A stretch of DNA of 64,000 bases from Symbiodinium natans (GCA_905221605.1 CAJNDS010002133.1:545365-609364); one strand, 5' to 3'; positions 21,276-30,830 are shown, counted from the first letter of the stretch. Program-made: numbers and translations. Notes: generated from the sequence alone by a model not told the origin.

Positions 21276-21348
21276 CCCCCCGCGGCTCCGGCGAGGACGG
21301 AGGTGGCTGGATCGGCCCATCCAGGACCTGGGCAAGGATGAGCCTCAG
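21276..21348 (-). CDS. exon candidate
   Basis: Acceptor CCCCCCGCTCCGCAG, frame LRLILAQVLDGPIQPPPSSP, donor in a G run. The plus strand is open with equally high GC3 (RRWLDRPIQDLGKDEPQLRS). The acceptor tract favours minus. Confidence 0.45.
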
Positions 21349-21544
21349 CTGCGGAGCGGGGGGTTTAGGGTTTAGGGGGGTTTGGGGTTTAGGGGGGTTT
21401 AAGGTTTAGGGGGGTTTAGGGTTTAGGAGGTTCCAAAAAGCAATCCCAAGGCATCATGAGTCATGGGGCCCTCGATTTAGGGTTTAGGGTTTGGGGTTTA
21501 GGGCTTGGGGGTTGGGGGTTGGGGGCTTAGGGCTGAGGATTTAG

Positions 21545-21668
21545 GGTTTAACAATCCCCAAGGCGACATGGGGGTTTGCGAAATGAGGGGGTACCTTAGT
21601 GGTATAAGGGAATTCCACTATTTGGGGTCTATACGAGGGGTCTCTTATTTTCGTAACCCCCCATATGG
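21545..21668. repeat. dispersed element copy
   Basis: Shares GGGGGTTT.CGAAAT, GGGGTACCTTA and TATTTGGGG blocks with elements near 12340, 13540, 29300, 43980, 46500 and 63150. Confidence 0.6.
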
Positions 21669-21847
21669 GGCCCTCGTAGGTATTAGGATTTAGGATTTAG
21701 GATTTCGGGTTTATAGGTTTCGGCACCCTGAACCTAAGGGCTGTTGCGCCCGAAGCCCTGAATCCTAAGCCCTACTTGTACCTCCCGAAACAGCCTAAAC
21801 CCTAAACCCTAAATCCCCCTGAAAAGCCTCAGCCCGAAACCCGAAAC

Positions 21848-21927
21848 CTGACAACAAGGAGCTCTCCGTAGAGCCAGTTGGACAGCAAGAGCAGAAGGGC
21901 TGCCTCAGGTTCGGAGCAGGTGGCAGG
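21848..21927 (-). CDS. exon candidate, predicted membrane helix
   Basis: CCTCCAAG acceptor and TTGTCAG|GTTTCG donor. Frame PATCSEPEAALLLLLSNWLY then GELLVV. Leu-rich hydrophobic core. Confidence 0.6.
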
Positions 21928-22116
21928 CTTGGAGGTTTAGGGTTTCGGGTTCGGGTTTGGGGTTTAGGGTTTAGGGTTTCGGGTTTAGGGTCTAGGGTTT
22001 AGGGTTTGGGGTTTGGGGTGTAGAGTTAGCGTTTGGGGTTCAGGGTTTAGGGTCTCAGGCTCTACTTGAAGCTTCACGGGCATGAGTAGGGTCCCTTATG
22101 CTCGGATCGGTGCCAC

Positions 22117-22188
22117 AAGCATCCCCGACCGGAAGACCGTCCGCGAGGGCGTGCGGTTCACGACCTGGTGCAAGGGAACGGGGCAGAG
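22117..22188 (-). CDS. exon candidate, 24 codons
   Basis: GAATCTTCTCAG acceptor. Frame LCPVPLHQVVNRTPSRTVFR. Donors CAG|GTCGTG (short form) or GCTT|GTGGCA. On the plus strand an ATG-to-TGA frame of 37 codons overlaps it. Confidence 0.4.
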
Positions 22189-22337
22189 CTGAGAAGATTC
22201 GGGGATTTTCGGGTTTAGGGTTTTTGGGCTTAGGTTTAGGGTTTAGGGTTGGAATTGTGCTGTGGTTGTTTCCGGAACAAAAAGGGAGCCTAAATGCTTC
22301 GGCTGCTCTGAAATCTCAGGATCCACGTCTCCCCAAC

Positions 22338-22432
22338 CTCTATTCCTTCCTTCCCTTCCTTCCTTCCTTCCTTCCTTCCTTCCCTCCTTCCTTCCTTCCT
22401 TCCTTCCTTTCCTCCTTCCTTCCTTCCTCCTT
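22338..22432 (+). repeat. (TTCC)n microsatellite
   Basis: Tetranucleotide repeat with CCCTT interruptions. Frames read through it are artefacts. Confidence 0.95.
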
Positions 22433-22935
22433 GCTGCGCACTCAACACACCGAAGTTGGATTCCCCCACCCACACAGAAAACGCCGCTACAATTTCTTCA
22501 ACTTCAGGGATACATGGAGGGAGGAAGGGGGAGGGAGTGAGGGAAAAACCCCAAAAAGACGCCCGAACAAAACCTAAACGGAACAGCTCAAATCATGGCG
22601 CAACAGAAATGACAGCCAGAGAAGAGAACGAACCGGAAGTGTGCGAGAGCGAGCGAGAGAGATCAGCAACGACGGAAGTATCAGAAGATGGGGATAGAGA
22701 GAGAACATTATTGACATTCTGAAGAATGAACAACACACCCGAAGAAAACCCTAAACCCTAATTTGAACCCCCAGCAAACGGGCGTGGATCTAAACTATGG
22801 CTCTGTTGGGATCTCAACTCTCGCATCTCCCTGGTAGACAAACCTTCTGGGGTCTCAATCAGATCCTCCCTGGTATTTGGGACACGAAAGGGCTCTGCGA
22901 ACTAGAAGACTTCGACAAAAACACCCAGCAAATGC

Positions 22936-22978
22936 CTCGGAAACCGAGGGAAGCCAGCTGTTCGGCGGCCAGCAGGGC
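22936..22978 (-). CDS. exon candidate
   Basis: CCTCAAG acceptor, frame ALLAAEQLASLGFR, GC donor GAG|GCATTT. Overlaps a 64-codon plus frame (22797-22991) that is also protein-like. Confidence 0.45.
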
Positions 22979-23332
22979 CTTGAGGGTTTAAGGTTTAGGG
23001 TTTAGTGTTTAGGGTTTCGGGTTTAGGGATTAGGGTTTAGGGTTGAGGGTTTAGGGTTTAGGGTGTAGGGTTGGCCCTGAACCCGAAATCCTACGATTTG
23101 GCCCGCGAGATCCCACATCCTGACCCCAATATTAAAAACATCGAATGATACAACGCACCGGCTAAGTAAGGAACCCTGGATGCAGGTCACCCATTCGGTT
23201 TAGGGTTTAGGGTTTAGGGCTTAGGGCTTAGGGTTTAGGGTTTAGGGTTTAGGGTTCTTTCCGGCCGAAGTTGTTCTTTTGCTGTGCGGTCCTTGTTTCG
23301 GTACGGCCGTTTGTCTTTTTTTGTGCGTTTTC

Positions 23333-23690
23333 GTTTGTGTTGTGCAGTCGCTCGTGTCTGTAGGGCATCCGAAAAGGCACCACACGACCGCAGAACAAAA
23401 CATAACAAAACACACGCCCGGCAGGGTCAGGCGCGGTTCTCTTGTGCTGTGGGCTCGCTCGTGTCTGTTGGAAAAAGGTGCCTGAACAGGCACCACCCAA
23501 CCGCAGCGCAACACAAAGCAACACGCCCGGGAGGGTCAAGCACGTTCATGTTTTGCTGTGCGGTCGCTCGTGTCTGTAAGGTGTCCGAAAAGGCGTCTGA
23601 AAAGGCGCCATGCGACCGCAGAGCGGCCAGGAAGTGTAGGCGCGCTTTATTTGTTTCGCTGTGCGGTTGCCTGCGATCGCGGGCCCAGAC
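23333..23690. repeat. ~110 bp tandem repeats with internal inverted motif
   Basis: At least three degenerate units start near 23333, 23436 and 23546, with partial ones on each side. Each has GCTCGTGTCTGT, then CGAAAAGGC or similar, then an inverted GACCGCA, then CACGCCCGG.GGGTCA. Frames on both strands across it follow the repeat. Confidence 0.8.
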
Positions 23691-23774
23691 TCGCAACAAA
23701 AAAGCAACCATGGGTTCCCTGGCAAGCCAATGCAGAACTGCAACCCCATAAACCCTAAATCATAGAGACCCTTA

Positions 23775-23908
23775 AGCTTTAGGGTTTAGGGTTTAGGGTT
23801 TAGGGTTTAGGGTTTAGGGTTTAGGGTTTAGGGTTTAGGGCTTAGGGCTTAGGGCTTAGGGCTTAGGGCTTGGGGCTTGGGGCTTAGGGCTTAGGGCTTA
23901 GGGCTTAT
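23775..23908 (+). repeat. TTTAGGG to CTTAGGG array
   Basis: Heptamers grade from TTTAGGG to CTTAGGG and CTTGGGG. Confidence 0.9.
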
Positions 23909-23944
23909 GAGCTACGAACCTTCCACTCCCATCCCACACAAGGC

Positions 23945-24015
23945 CATAACAACCTTTGCCAGCTCATGGCAGAGGCTACCACGCGAACGACTTTTTGGAC
24001 CCCAGACCCTGACAT
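23945..24015 (-). CDS. exon candidate, frame uncertain
   Basis: Minus frames across this island are open. GTCAG acceptor and GCAAAG|GTTGTT donor give VWGPKSRSRGSLCHELAK. Another frame reads VQKVVRVVASAMSWQRLLWP. Confidence 0.35.
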
Positions 24016-24164
24016 CCTAAACCCTAAACCCTAAACCCTAAACTCTAAACCCTAAACCCTAAACCCTAATCCATCGGCCCCAAAACCCTTAACCCTGTAT
24101 AAGCCCCTAATCCTGACAGGAGCCCTGGGAGGAAAGAGCCCGAAACCTGAAGGAACGACCCCAA

Positions 24165-24240
24165 CCCTCAACCCTAAACCCTAAACCCTAAACCCTAAAC
24201 CCTAAACCCTAAACCCTAAACCCTAAACCCTAAACCCCCA
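24165..24240 (-). repeat. CCCTAAA array
   Basis: About 10 copies, left flank of the membrane-helix exon. Confidence 0.9.
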
Positions 24241-24262
24241 ACCCAAAAAAGCGCCCAAGGAC

Positions 24263-24323
24263 CTATACAGCAGCAAGCACACCAGCACCGTGACCAGGAG
24301 AAGGAGCGCCGCGAGGCCCGGCA
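24263..24323 (-). CDS. exon candidate, predicted membrane helix
   Basis: GGTGCTGCTGCAG acceptor, TATAG|GTCCTT donor. Frame PGLAALLLLVTVLVCLLLY: an uninterrupted hydrophobic helix, GC3 about 95%. One of the clearest coding signals in the window. Confidence 0.65.
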
Positions 24324-24570
24324 CTGCAGCAGCACCTCACACCCGGGACTTCTGGGTCGCAAAACTCTTAGGGAGGGTTAGGGTTTAGGGCTTGCAGCTT
24401 AGGGTTGAGGGTTTAGGAGTTTAGGAGAAGCATTCCCTACTGTCATAGGGTTTAGGGGTTTAGGGGCTTAGGGGTTTAGGGGTTTAGGGGTATAGCCCAC
24501 TGTAATTAGGGCCTAGATTCTTGAAGGTATTTGGGCATCCCTGGGAGGCCGACCCAGGAGACCACCGAAC

Positions 24571-24612
24571 CGCCGAGGCTTTCGGATCCGCTTTCGGATC
24601 CGACCAGGCCCA
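24571..24612 (-). CDS. exon candidate with internal duplication
   Basis: AGGCTTTAG acceptor and CGGCG|GTTCGG donor. Frame GLVGSESGSESLG. The DNA carries CTTTCGGATCCG twice in tandem, giving the SESGSES repeat. Confidence 0.4.
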
Positions 24613-24694
24613 CTAAAGCCTGAACCCTCAACCCTACAAGCCTCCGAATTCCCGGGCCCGAAAAAAAACCAGGAGACAGTTCTCTGTTAGACAA

Positions 24695-24778
24695 ATATAT
24701 ATATATATATACATATGTAAATATCTATCTATCTATATCTATCTATCTATATGTAATCTATGTATGTATGTATACATT
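24695..24778. repeat. (TA)n and (TATC)n microsatellite
   Basis: AT-rich simple repeats. Similar tracts occur at 43.53, 49.0-49.19 and 57.98-58.12 kb. Confidence 0.95.
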
Positions 24779-24828
24779 TCTTCGTGTATGTTGGACATGA
24801 AGGGACCGGGGAACATTGGGGGAGCCAC

Positions 24829-24895
24829 CCGCTTCAAGTGGTCCTGAATAAACGGTCGGGTCTCTGAATTCATAATCCCTTCCGGGGTCCCCCGT
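24829..24895 (-). CDS. exon candidate
   Basis: TCGTCTGAAG acceptor, donor GCGG|GTGGCT. Frame RGTPEGIMNSETRPFIQDHL. The frame stays open for about 30 more codons into the microsatellite. Confidence 0.4.
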
Positions 24896-25264
24896 CTTCA
24901 GACGAACCCTAGGGGGTTTCGGGTTTGGGGTTTGGGTTAGGGGTTTAGGGATTTAGGGGTTTAGGGATTTAGGGGTTTAGGGTTTTAGGGTTTTAGGGTT
25001 TGGGGTTTGAGTCGTAGGGCCCTCTATTTCGGATGCCCGACACAAAAACAGCGTTTTTGTTGAAATTGGGGGAGCCCTGTGATCCAGGCTCCAGTTCTTA
25101 GGGCCTGGGGTTTAGGGGATTAGGGTTGAGGGTTTTATTAGGGTTTAGGATTCAGGGTTTAGGGTTTAGGGCTTAGGGGATTAGGGTTTAGGGTTTAGGG
25201 TTTAGGGCTTAGGGCTTAGGGTTTAGGATTTAGGGTTTAGGATTTGGTGTTCAAAAACGTTGAA

Positions 25265-25355
25265 CCTACGCGAACGGCTGGCCAAGTTCGACCAGGAAGC
25301 AGATGGAGCTGGCGGGGTCTCCTTGTTGGCACGTGGCGTCCAGGGTTTCGGGTTT
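25265..25355. CDS. exon candidate, strand undecided
   Basis: Plus: LNLRERLAKFDQEADGAGGV ending GVQ|GG. Minus: LDATCQQGDPASSICFLVEL. Codon bias is similar on both strands. Confidence 0.35.
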
Positions 25356-25577
25356 CGGTTTGCGGCTTCAGGGTCAGTAAACAGAAGCTCCTCTAAGTCC
25401 ATACCCTAAACTGGCCCTAAACCCTAAACTTTGAACCTAAACCCGGAACCACCAAACCCTATAAAGGCGATGGCAAATGAAAGCTATATCAGCACTGCTA
25501 CTTCTGAGGGAGGCACAGAAAAACACGCGCGCCTACTTCTGAGGGCGGAGCAACATCACACAAACTCTAGCCGCGTT

Positions 25578-26010
25578 CATCCCCTAAACCCCTAAACCCC
25601 TCAACCCCTCAACCCTTCAACCCCTCAACCCCTAAACCCCTAACCCCTAAACCTCTAAACCCCTCAACCCCTAAGCCCCTCAACCCCTAGACCCCTAAAC
25701 CCCTAAACCCCTAAACCCCAAAACCCTAAACCCCTAAACCCCTAACCTCCAAACCCCTCAACCCCTAAGCCCCTCCACCCCTAGACCCCTAAACCCCTAA
25801 ACCCCAAAAAAACCTCAACCCCCTAAACCCCCAAAACCCCAAAAACCCCAAAACCCCTAAACCCCTAAAAACCCTCAACCCCCTAGACCCCTGAACCCCT
25901 AAACCCCAAAAAACCCTGAACCCCCTAGACCCCCCTAAACCCCAAAAGCCCCAAAAGCCCCCTGAACCCCTAAACCCTAAACCCTAAACCCTTCACCCCA
26001 AAACCTAACT
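25578..26010 (-). repeat. CCCCTAAA/CCCCTCAA octamer field
   Basis: About 430 bp of 8-bp variants with two imperfect higher-order copies (25590-25700 and 25720-25810). No gene. Confidence 0.9.
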
Positions 26011-26014
26011 GAAC

Positions 26015-26081
26015 CCCCAAAGCTCGCGGCCCAAGCCGCGGTAGAGGCCAAGCCCAGCCAGGAGACCCGACACGGCCAGAA
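26015..26081 (-). CDS. exon candidate, predicted membrane helix
   Basis: CTAAACTGCCAG acceptor with a branch-like CTAAAC, donor GG|GTTCAG. Frame LAVSGLLAGLGLYRGLGREL. Gly/Leu-rich hydrophobic stretch. Confidence 0.6.
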
Positions 26082-26101
26082 CTGGCAGTTTAGCAAGTCT
26101 A

Positions 26102-26335
26102 AGGGTTTAGGGTTTAGGGGTTAGTAAGGTTTAGGGCTTAGGGCTTAGGGCTTAGGGTTTAGGGTTTAGGGTTTAGGGTTTAGGGTTTAGGGTTTAGGGC
26201 TTAGGGCTTAAGGGTTTAGGGCTTAGGGCTTAGGGTTTAGGGTTTAGGGATATCAGGGATATTAATTAAGGACATTAGGGATTTGGGATATGAGGGATAT
26301 GAGGGATACTAGGGATACTAGGGGTTTAGGGTTTA
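26102..26335 (+). repeat. TTTAGGG/CTTAGGG array
   Basis: Mixed variants right of the exon candidate at 26015-26081. Confidence 0.85.
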
Positions 26336-26639
26336 GGGCCTAGGGTTTGGGCGTTTATGTTCCAAGCGTTTAGAGTGTTCTTTGGGGTTTGGGGGTTGGG
26401 CATTGGGGTTTCGGGAAGAGGGTTGGGGTAAAGGGCGTTGAGGCGTTTCAGGGTCAGGGGTAAAGGGCGTTGAGGCGTTTCAGGGTCCAGGGCTTTGCCA
26501 TGTTTAGGGTTTTGGGCTTGAGGACACATTACCCTAAAGCCTGCACACAAACATACCGTAACAACATACTCTACAGGGCGGGAACATCCTAAACCCTAAA
26601 CCCTAAACCCTAAACCCTAAACCCTAAACCCGGGCCTGC

Positions 26640-26708
26640 AAGGACGGGCGGTGCCCACGGCGGCAGCACGTCGGATGCCGAGGCGAGGAGGTTCGAGACC
26701 CTGAGCGC
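26640..26708 (-). CDS. exon candidate
   Basis: CCGCCTGAG acceptor, GC donor CTT|GCAGGC. Frame ALRVSNLLASASDVLPPWAP, GC3 about 100%. The left flank is CCCTAAA and the right flank is TTTAGGG. Confidence 0.6.
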
Positions 26709-26977
26709 CTCAGGCGGGGGCTTCGAGGGTTTAGGGGCTTGGGGCTTACAGGGTTTAGGGCTTAGGGTTTAGAATTTCGGGTTTAGGGTTTCGGGCTTAG
26801 GGTTTAGGGAAAAAGGGTTTGGGGTTTAGGGATATTGGGGTTTAAAGTTTTAGGGTTTAGGGTTTCGGCTTGAGGGTTTAGGGAAAAGGGTTTGGGGTTT
26901 AGAGATTAGGGTTTAGGGATGTAATAGGGTTTGGGGATATTAAAGTTTAGGGTTTAAGTTTAGGGCTATGCTGGTTC

Positions 26978-27052
26978 AAATAGGTTGAAAGGGCTCAAAG
27001 GACTTCGGCGTTCGGGCACAGGAGTGCGTTATTGTCTCGGAGTTGAGGCCGG
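26978..27052 (+). CDS. plus-strand open stretch, uncertain
   Basis: TTGAAAG acceptor then GSKDFGVRAQECVIVSELRP. It lies between TTTAGGG (left) and CCCTAAA (right), so by layout it would be intron interior on the minus strand. Confidence 0.25.
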
Positions 27053-27177
27053 ATATCCCTAAACCCTAAACCCAAATATCCCAATATCCCTAAACCCCAA
27101 TATCCCTAAACCCTAAACCCTAAACCCTCCTAAACCCTAAACCCTAAACCCTAAAGCCGACTATCCCTACTCCCGAA

Positions 27178-27226
27178 AGCCTGGCATGCCACATGCCAGG
27201 CCTTCTCGCCAGCTTTCGGACACCGG
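27178..27226. repeat. nested inverted repeat
   Basis: GCCTGGCAT and ATGCCAGGC are separated by 5 bp. Outside them CCGAAAGC pairs with GCTTTCGG. Confidence 0.8.
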
Positions 27227-27249
27227 ACCTCAGCACAGAAAAGACGGCA

Positions 27250-27345
27250 GGGGGTTTGGGGTTTGGGGTTTGGGGTTTGGGGTTTGGGGTTTGGGGTTTG
27301 GGGTTTGGGGTTTGGGGTTTGGGGTTTGGGGTTTGGGGTTTGGGA
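27250..27345 (+). repeat. (TTTGGGG)13
   Basis: Pure G4 variant block, strong quadruplex potential. Confidence 0.95.
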
Positions 27346-27585
27346 TGGTTTAGGATGGTTTTGGGTTGAGGATGGTTTAGGGTTTAGGATGGCTTTGGGT
27401 TTAGGATGGTTTGGGGTTTAGGATGGTTTAGGGTTTAGGGTTAAAGGATTGGGAAGAATAGAACTCCAGCACGGAGTGCCCCCCTATGTTGTTCGGGCCG
27501 TCGGGTTTAGGATTTCGAGCTTAGGGCTTAAGACCCTCAAGTGCTTAGAGTTTAGGACTTAGGGTTGAGGGTTTGGTGCTTGGCG

Positions 27586-27776
27586 TTTACGGCTTCGGGG
27601 TGCGACGCGGAACACTGCGCCTGCTCATGCTTGAGCTCATGAGGGCTCTCGGCACCCAAGCCCCAACATCTCTGAAACCCGAGTACCGTCGGCGTGCTCT
27701 TGGAATGCTCTTGGTGCCCTTCCACCAGCATAATGTGTGCTTCTGGCACCCGCCGTTTCACTTCTACTGGTTCTGA
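27586..27776 (+). CDS. plus open frame, 60+ codons, uncertain
   Basis: Frame from GFGVRRGTLRLLMLELMRAL to VPFHQHNVCFWHPPFHFYWF then TGA. High GC3 over about 60 codons. A 93-codon minus frame overlaps. Longest non-repetitive high-GC frame in this part. Confidence 0.35.
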
Positions 27777-27916
27777 CGTTGATTTGGTAAATGGGTAAAG
27801 GACTCGGGGGCACCAAAAGCCCCCGAACCCCAAACCCTAAACCCCTAAACCCCTAAACCGAAAACCCTAAATCCTAAACCCTAAATCCTAAACCCGAAAC
27901 CCCTAAAGCCTAAAGC

Positions 27917-27985
27917 CCTCAAGGCCGGAAGAGGCCGTGAGCTCCCAGCAATGAGGCGATCGGGAACGTCGCCCGCCCGAAGGAC
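27917..27985 (-). CDS. exon candidate
   Basis: Pyrimidine tract ending CTTGAGAG|GT acceptor, GC donor. Frame VLRAGDVPDRLIAGSSRPLP. The plus strand is also open (AIGNVARPKDLSRSAGRSYD). Confidence 0.45.
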
Positions 27986-28544
27986 CTCTCAAGAAGTGCG
28001 GGGAGAAGCTACGACGTCCTGAGGCTTAAGGCTTATGGTTTAGGTTTAGGGTTTCGGGCTTAGGGTTTAGGACTTAGGATTTCGGGTTTAGGGTTAGGGT
28101 TTATGGTGTATGGTTTAGGGTTTATGGTTGAGGGTTTGGGGTTTGGGGCTTAGGGTTTGGGGTTTAGGGTTTAGGGTTTAGGGTTTAGGGTTTAGGGTTT
28201 AGGGTTTAGGGCGGTTGTTGGTGTTGTTCTTGTTTACCTACAACAGACACATTTTCAGCGCGCAGGGTTCAGGGGCCAGATACCCCCAAACTGAGTTTAG
28301 GGATTAGGGTTTAGGTATGGGGTTGGGTTTAGGGTTACATCCTGACAATTCGACCTTCAGACACCTACTTTTGAATCCTAAACCCCCCCCAATCCCCAAG
28401 CCAAACGACCTTCAACCCGCTCTCACCGAATCTCAAACTCCCGAACGCTCTGAACCCTCAACATCTGAATCCACGGACCTCAACCCCAAAACCCTCAACC
28501 CAAACTTCAAACCCCAAACCCTACACCTTCCGAGGCCCCTAAAC

Positions 28545-28655
28545 CCTAAACCCTAAACCCTAAGCCCTAAACCCTAAACCGTGAACCCTAAACCGTAAAC
28601 CCTAAACCCTAAGCCCTAAACCCTGAACCCTAAACCCTAAGCCCCAAAAACCCTT
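28545..28655 (-). repeat. CCCTAAA array
   Basis: Left flank of the exon candidate at 28667-28723. Confidence 0.85.
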
Positions 28656-28666
28656 TCAGTGCCAGC

Positions 28667-28723
28667 CTCCGCCAGGCTGCCATTCAGCTGGGGCGCGGAC
28701 TTCAGGCCGTCGATGCGGACCAC
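28667..28723 (-). CDS. exon candidate, 19 codons
   Basis: TTCCGAG|GT acceptor and GAG|GCTGGC donor enclose exactly VVRIDGLKSAPQLNGSLAE. The GLxSxPxLNG pattern resembles a short motif common in algal multidomain proteins, but this is too short to assign. Confidence 0.55.
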
Positions 28724-28755
28724 CTCGGAACTTTTCGTGCCTGGGGGGGGGCCTT

Positions 28756-29022
28756 TGGGTTCAGGGTTCAGGGTTCAGGGTTCAGGGTTCAGGGTTCAGG
28801 GTTCAGGGTTCAGGGTTCAGGGTTCAGGGTTTATAACGGGTTTAGGGTTTAGGGTTTAGGGTTTAGGGTTTAGGGTTTAGGGTTTAGGGTTTAGGGTTTA
28901 GGGTTTAGGGTTTAGGGTTTAGGGTTTAGGGTTAGGGTTTAGGGTTTAGGGTTTAGGGTTTAGGGTTTAGGGTTTAGGGTTTAGGGTTTAGGGTTTAGGG
29001 TTTAGGGTTTAGGGCCTTTGAA
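28756..29022 (+). repeat. TTCAGGG then TTTAGGG array
   Basis: About 11 TTCAGGG copies switch to about 25 TTTAGGG copies. Confidence 0.9.
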
Positions 29023-29069
29023 GGGTTTTTGAAGTTTTGGGCTTGGGGTGCAAGCCTGTGTTTGTGGGG

Positions 29070-29079
29070 CTTAGGTTTT

Positions 29080-29123
<44 letters not shown>
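29070..29123. repeat. T12-C-G35 tract
   Basis: Longest mononucleotide run in the window. Confidence 0.95.
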
Positions 29124-29127
<4 letters not shown>

Positions 29128-29175
29128 GGGTGACATTCTTTTAGGGAGTCGAGATGAAGAGAATTTCGCACCTAC

Positions 29176-29207
29176 AGCCTGGGTTTTTCAACAGCTTGCG
29201 CGGGCGG
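29176..29207 (-). CDS. exon candidate, short
   Basis: CTGAACTTGCCTCCAG acceptor and GGCT|GTAGGT donor around PPAQAVEKPR. A plus frame with good splice sites overlaps (29178-29226, GFFNSLRGRLEASSE). Confidence 0.35.
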
Positions 29208-29239
29208 CTGGAGGCAAGTTCAGAGGTGCAGCAGGATTT

Positions 29240-29350
29240 ATGTGGGGTTGACGAACATAAGGGACCCCTAGAATCGGCCCCCAAACAGCAGGATTGCCTT
29301 ATAATGAGGACCCCAGTAAGGTACCCGCAGTTTCGGAAACCCCAGAGGAA
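29240..29350. repeat. dispersed element copy
   Basis: AGGACCCCAGTAAGGTACCC followed by GTTTCGGAAACCCC, in the same order as the copy at 13540-13605. Confidence 0.65.
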
Positions 29351-29458
29351 ATTTAACTAATCAGGGCTGTTGGCTGCCAGTTCTGGCTCTAGTTGTTGAT
29401 TCTCAGAGCGACGCAGTGCGAACATAAGCCGCCACTCCTATCGACGTGTAAGTCTTGC

Positions 29459-29720
29459 ATGGAAAGGCCTAAAGAAGCATCGAATGAAAGAATTCAACCA
29501 GCGACGCTGGCAACCGAGAAGTTTTTCAAGAAGCAGACTCGCAAGAGAGCGACTTGCTGCTGAATACATGCACACCGGCATACTTGTCTGACAGGCCAGC
29601 TACAACCCCGCACTTTCAAACCGGCGTCGCCCTGTTCAGCGGTGTGATGTTGGGGCTGCCTGCGTCGCCGATGCTGCTACCCCCACATCCTTATTCCCAT
29701 ACACCACCCCTTTAGAATGC
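29459..29720 (+). other. unique island with small open frames
   Basis: A 34-codon ATG-to-TGA frame (29459-29563, MERPKEASNERIQPATLATE) and a second frame FQTGVALFSGVMLGLPASPM (about 29610-29715). The minus strand has GACGCAG acceptor and ACGCCG|GTTTGA donor around SPNITPLNRATP. Unresolved. Confidence 0.3.
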
Positions 29721-29899
29721 GGCCTGTTGCCCTAAACCTCTACTCCCTAACGAACAAGCCGGAAGCTCACAAGCCAAAAAAAGTCCTTCCTGACAAAACG
29801 TTGACAGTCTACCAGGAGAACATTGCACCCTACATCCTAAACCCTAAATCCTAATCCCTAAACCGTAAACCCGAAACCCGACTGCACAGCTTGGGTTAC

Positions 29900-29937
29900 T
29901 GCCGTTTAGCAACGAGCCGAAGACCCGTTAGGGGCCA
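29900..29937 (-). CDS. exon candidate, short
   Basis: Long C-rich tract ending CTCCCTTGGAG, donor GGCA|GTAACC. Frame WPLTGLRLVAKR. Good acceptor, short frame. Confidence 0.35.
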
Positions 29938-30445
29938 CTCCAAGGGAGGAGGGGTGGGGGGGGGTGGATTCCATTCGAATTTGGAACCCAAACTCACTGT
30001 CACAAGCTCCAACCTGTTGATTAGGGTCGAGGTTCAGGGTTTAGGCTTCAGGGCTTAGGGTTCAGCATCTCAAGTCCAAGCATCGCCAGTGAAGCTCGCT
30101 ACTCTGGTACCGAAAAACTAGCCACGCACCCTTTGGCTCCCATAATATGGCGAAAGCACTCTAACCCTAAGCCTTAAACCCTAGGCCCAGAGCTCTGAGC
30201 CCTACATCCGGGAGCCCGAAAACCCTAAACCCTAAACCCCAAACCCTAAACCCTAAACCCTAAACCCTAAACCTTGACTCCAGGAACCCTAACCCTTCCA
30301 GGGCTTGAATCCTAAACTGAGGCCTTGAACGTTAAAACCCTGAACCCTAAAGCCTAATTCCAGGAACCATTCGGGCTTGAACCCTCAACCCTGAATCCAG
30401 GGGTTGCAGGGGGTGAGGGGTGGGGGTGGTGGGGGCGGGTGCGAG

Positions 30446-30510
30446 AAATTTGCCGCCGACTTGGGGCATTCAGGTAAAAAACCTTACTGGCCCAAGTCAG
30501 CGGCAAATTT
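30446..30510. repeat. 20-bp-arm hairpin
   Basis: Arms 30446-30465 and 30491-30510 match at 19 of 20 positions (AAATTTGCCGC.GACTTGGG). The 25-nt loop contains AGGT-A6-CCT. No telomere repeats inside. Confidence 0.9.
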
Positions 30511-30585
30511 GACGCCGATCAAAGGGGGTGGGACGCAGACTCGGGTTTGGGTTTGGAGGCTTTAGGGTTTTGACAACAGCTTTCG

Positions 30586-30655
30586 GCCCCTGGATCATGC
30601 TGGGGCCCCCACCGATCCAACTGCGAGAGGCCTCCAGGAAAAGGGTTTCGGATTT
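30586..30655. CDS. exon candidate, strand undecided
   Basis: Minus: CCTTTTCCTGGAGGCCTCTCGCAG acceptor then LDRWGPQHDPGAESCC. Plus: GACAACAG acceptor, FGPWIMLGPPPIQLREASRK and an AGG|GTTTCG donor. Confidence 0.35.
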
Positions 30656-30740
30656 CGCGTGGAGGGTTTAGGGTCTGGGTGCTTAAGCGTTTGGGGGCTA
30701 GGGCGTCCTGTGGAGTCCGTACCAGGGCTTATAACCCTAC

Positions 30741-30830
30741 CAAAGCTCCAAAAACAAATCTCGGTGCTTCCTCGCCATGCGCGGCCAAGGCGCAGAGGCG
30801 TGTCGCACGGTGCCCCTGGGGCTGCTGCCT
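30741..30830 (-). CDS. exon candidate, 30 codons
   Basis: CCCCTCATCAG acceptor and CTTTG|GTAGGG donor, no partial codons. Frame RQQPQGHRATRLCALAAHGE then EAPRFVFGAL. Clean GT-AG exon. Confidence 0.55.

Noticed and set aside
22243-22577. Lys/Glu/Arg-rich and Pro/Ser/Phe-rich frames
   Set aside because: Translations of the (TTCC)n microsatellite.
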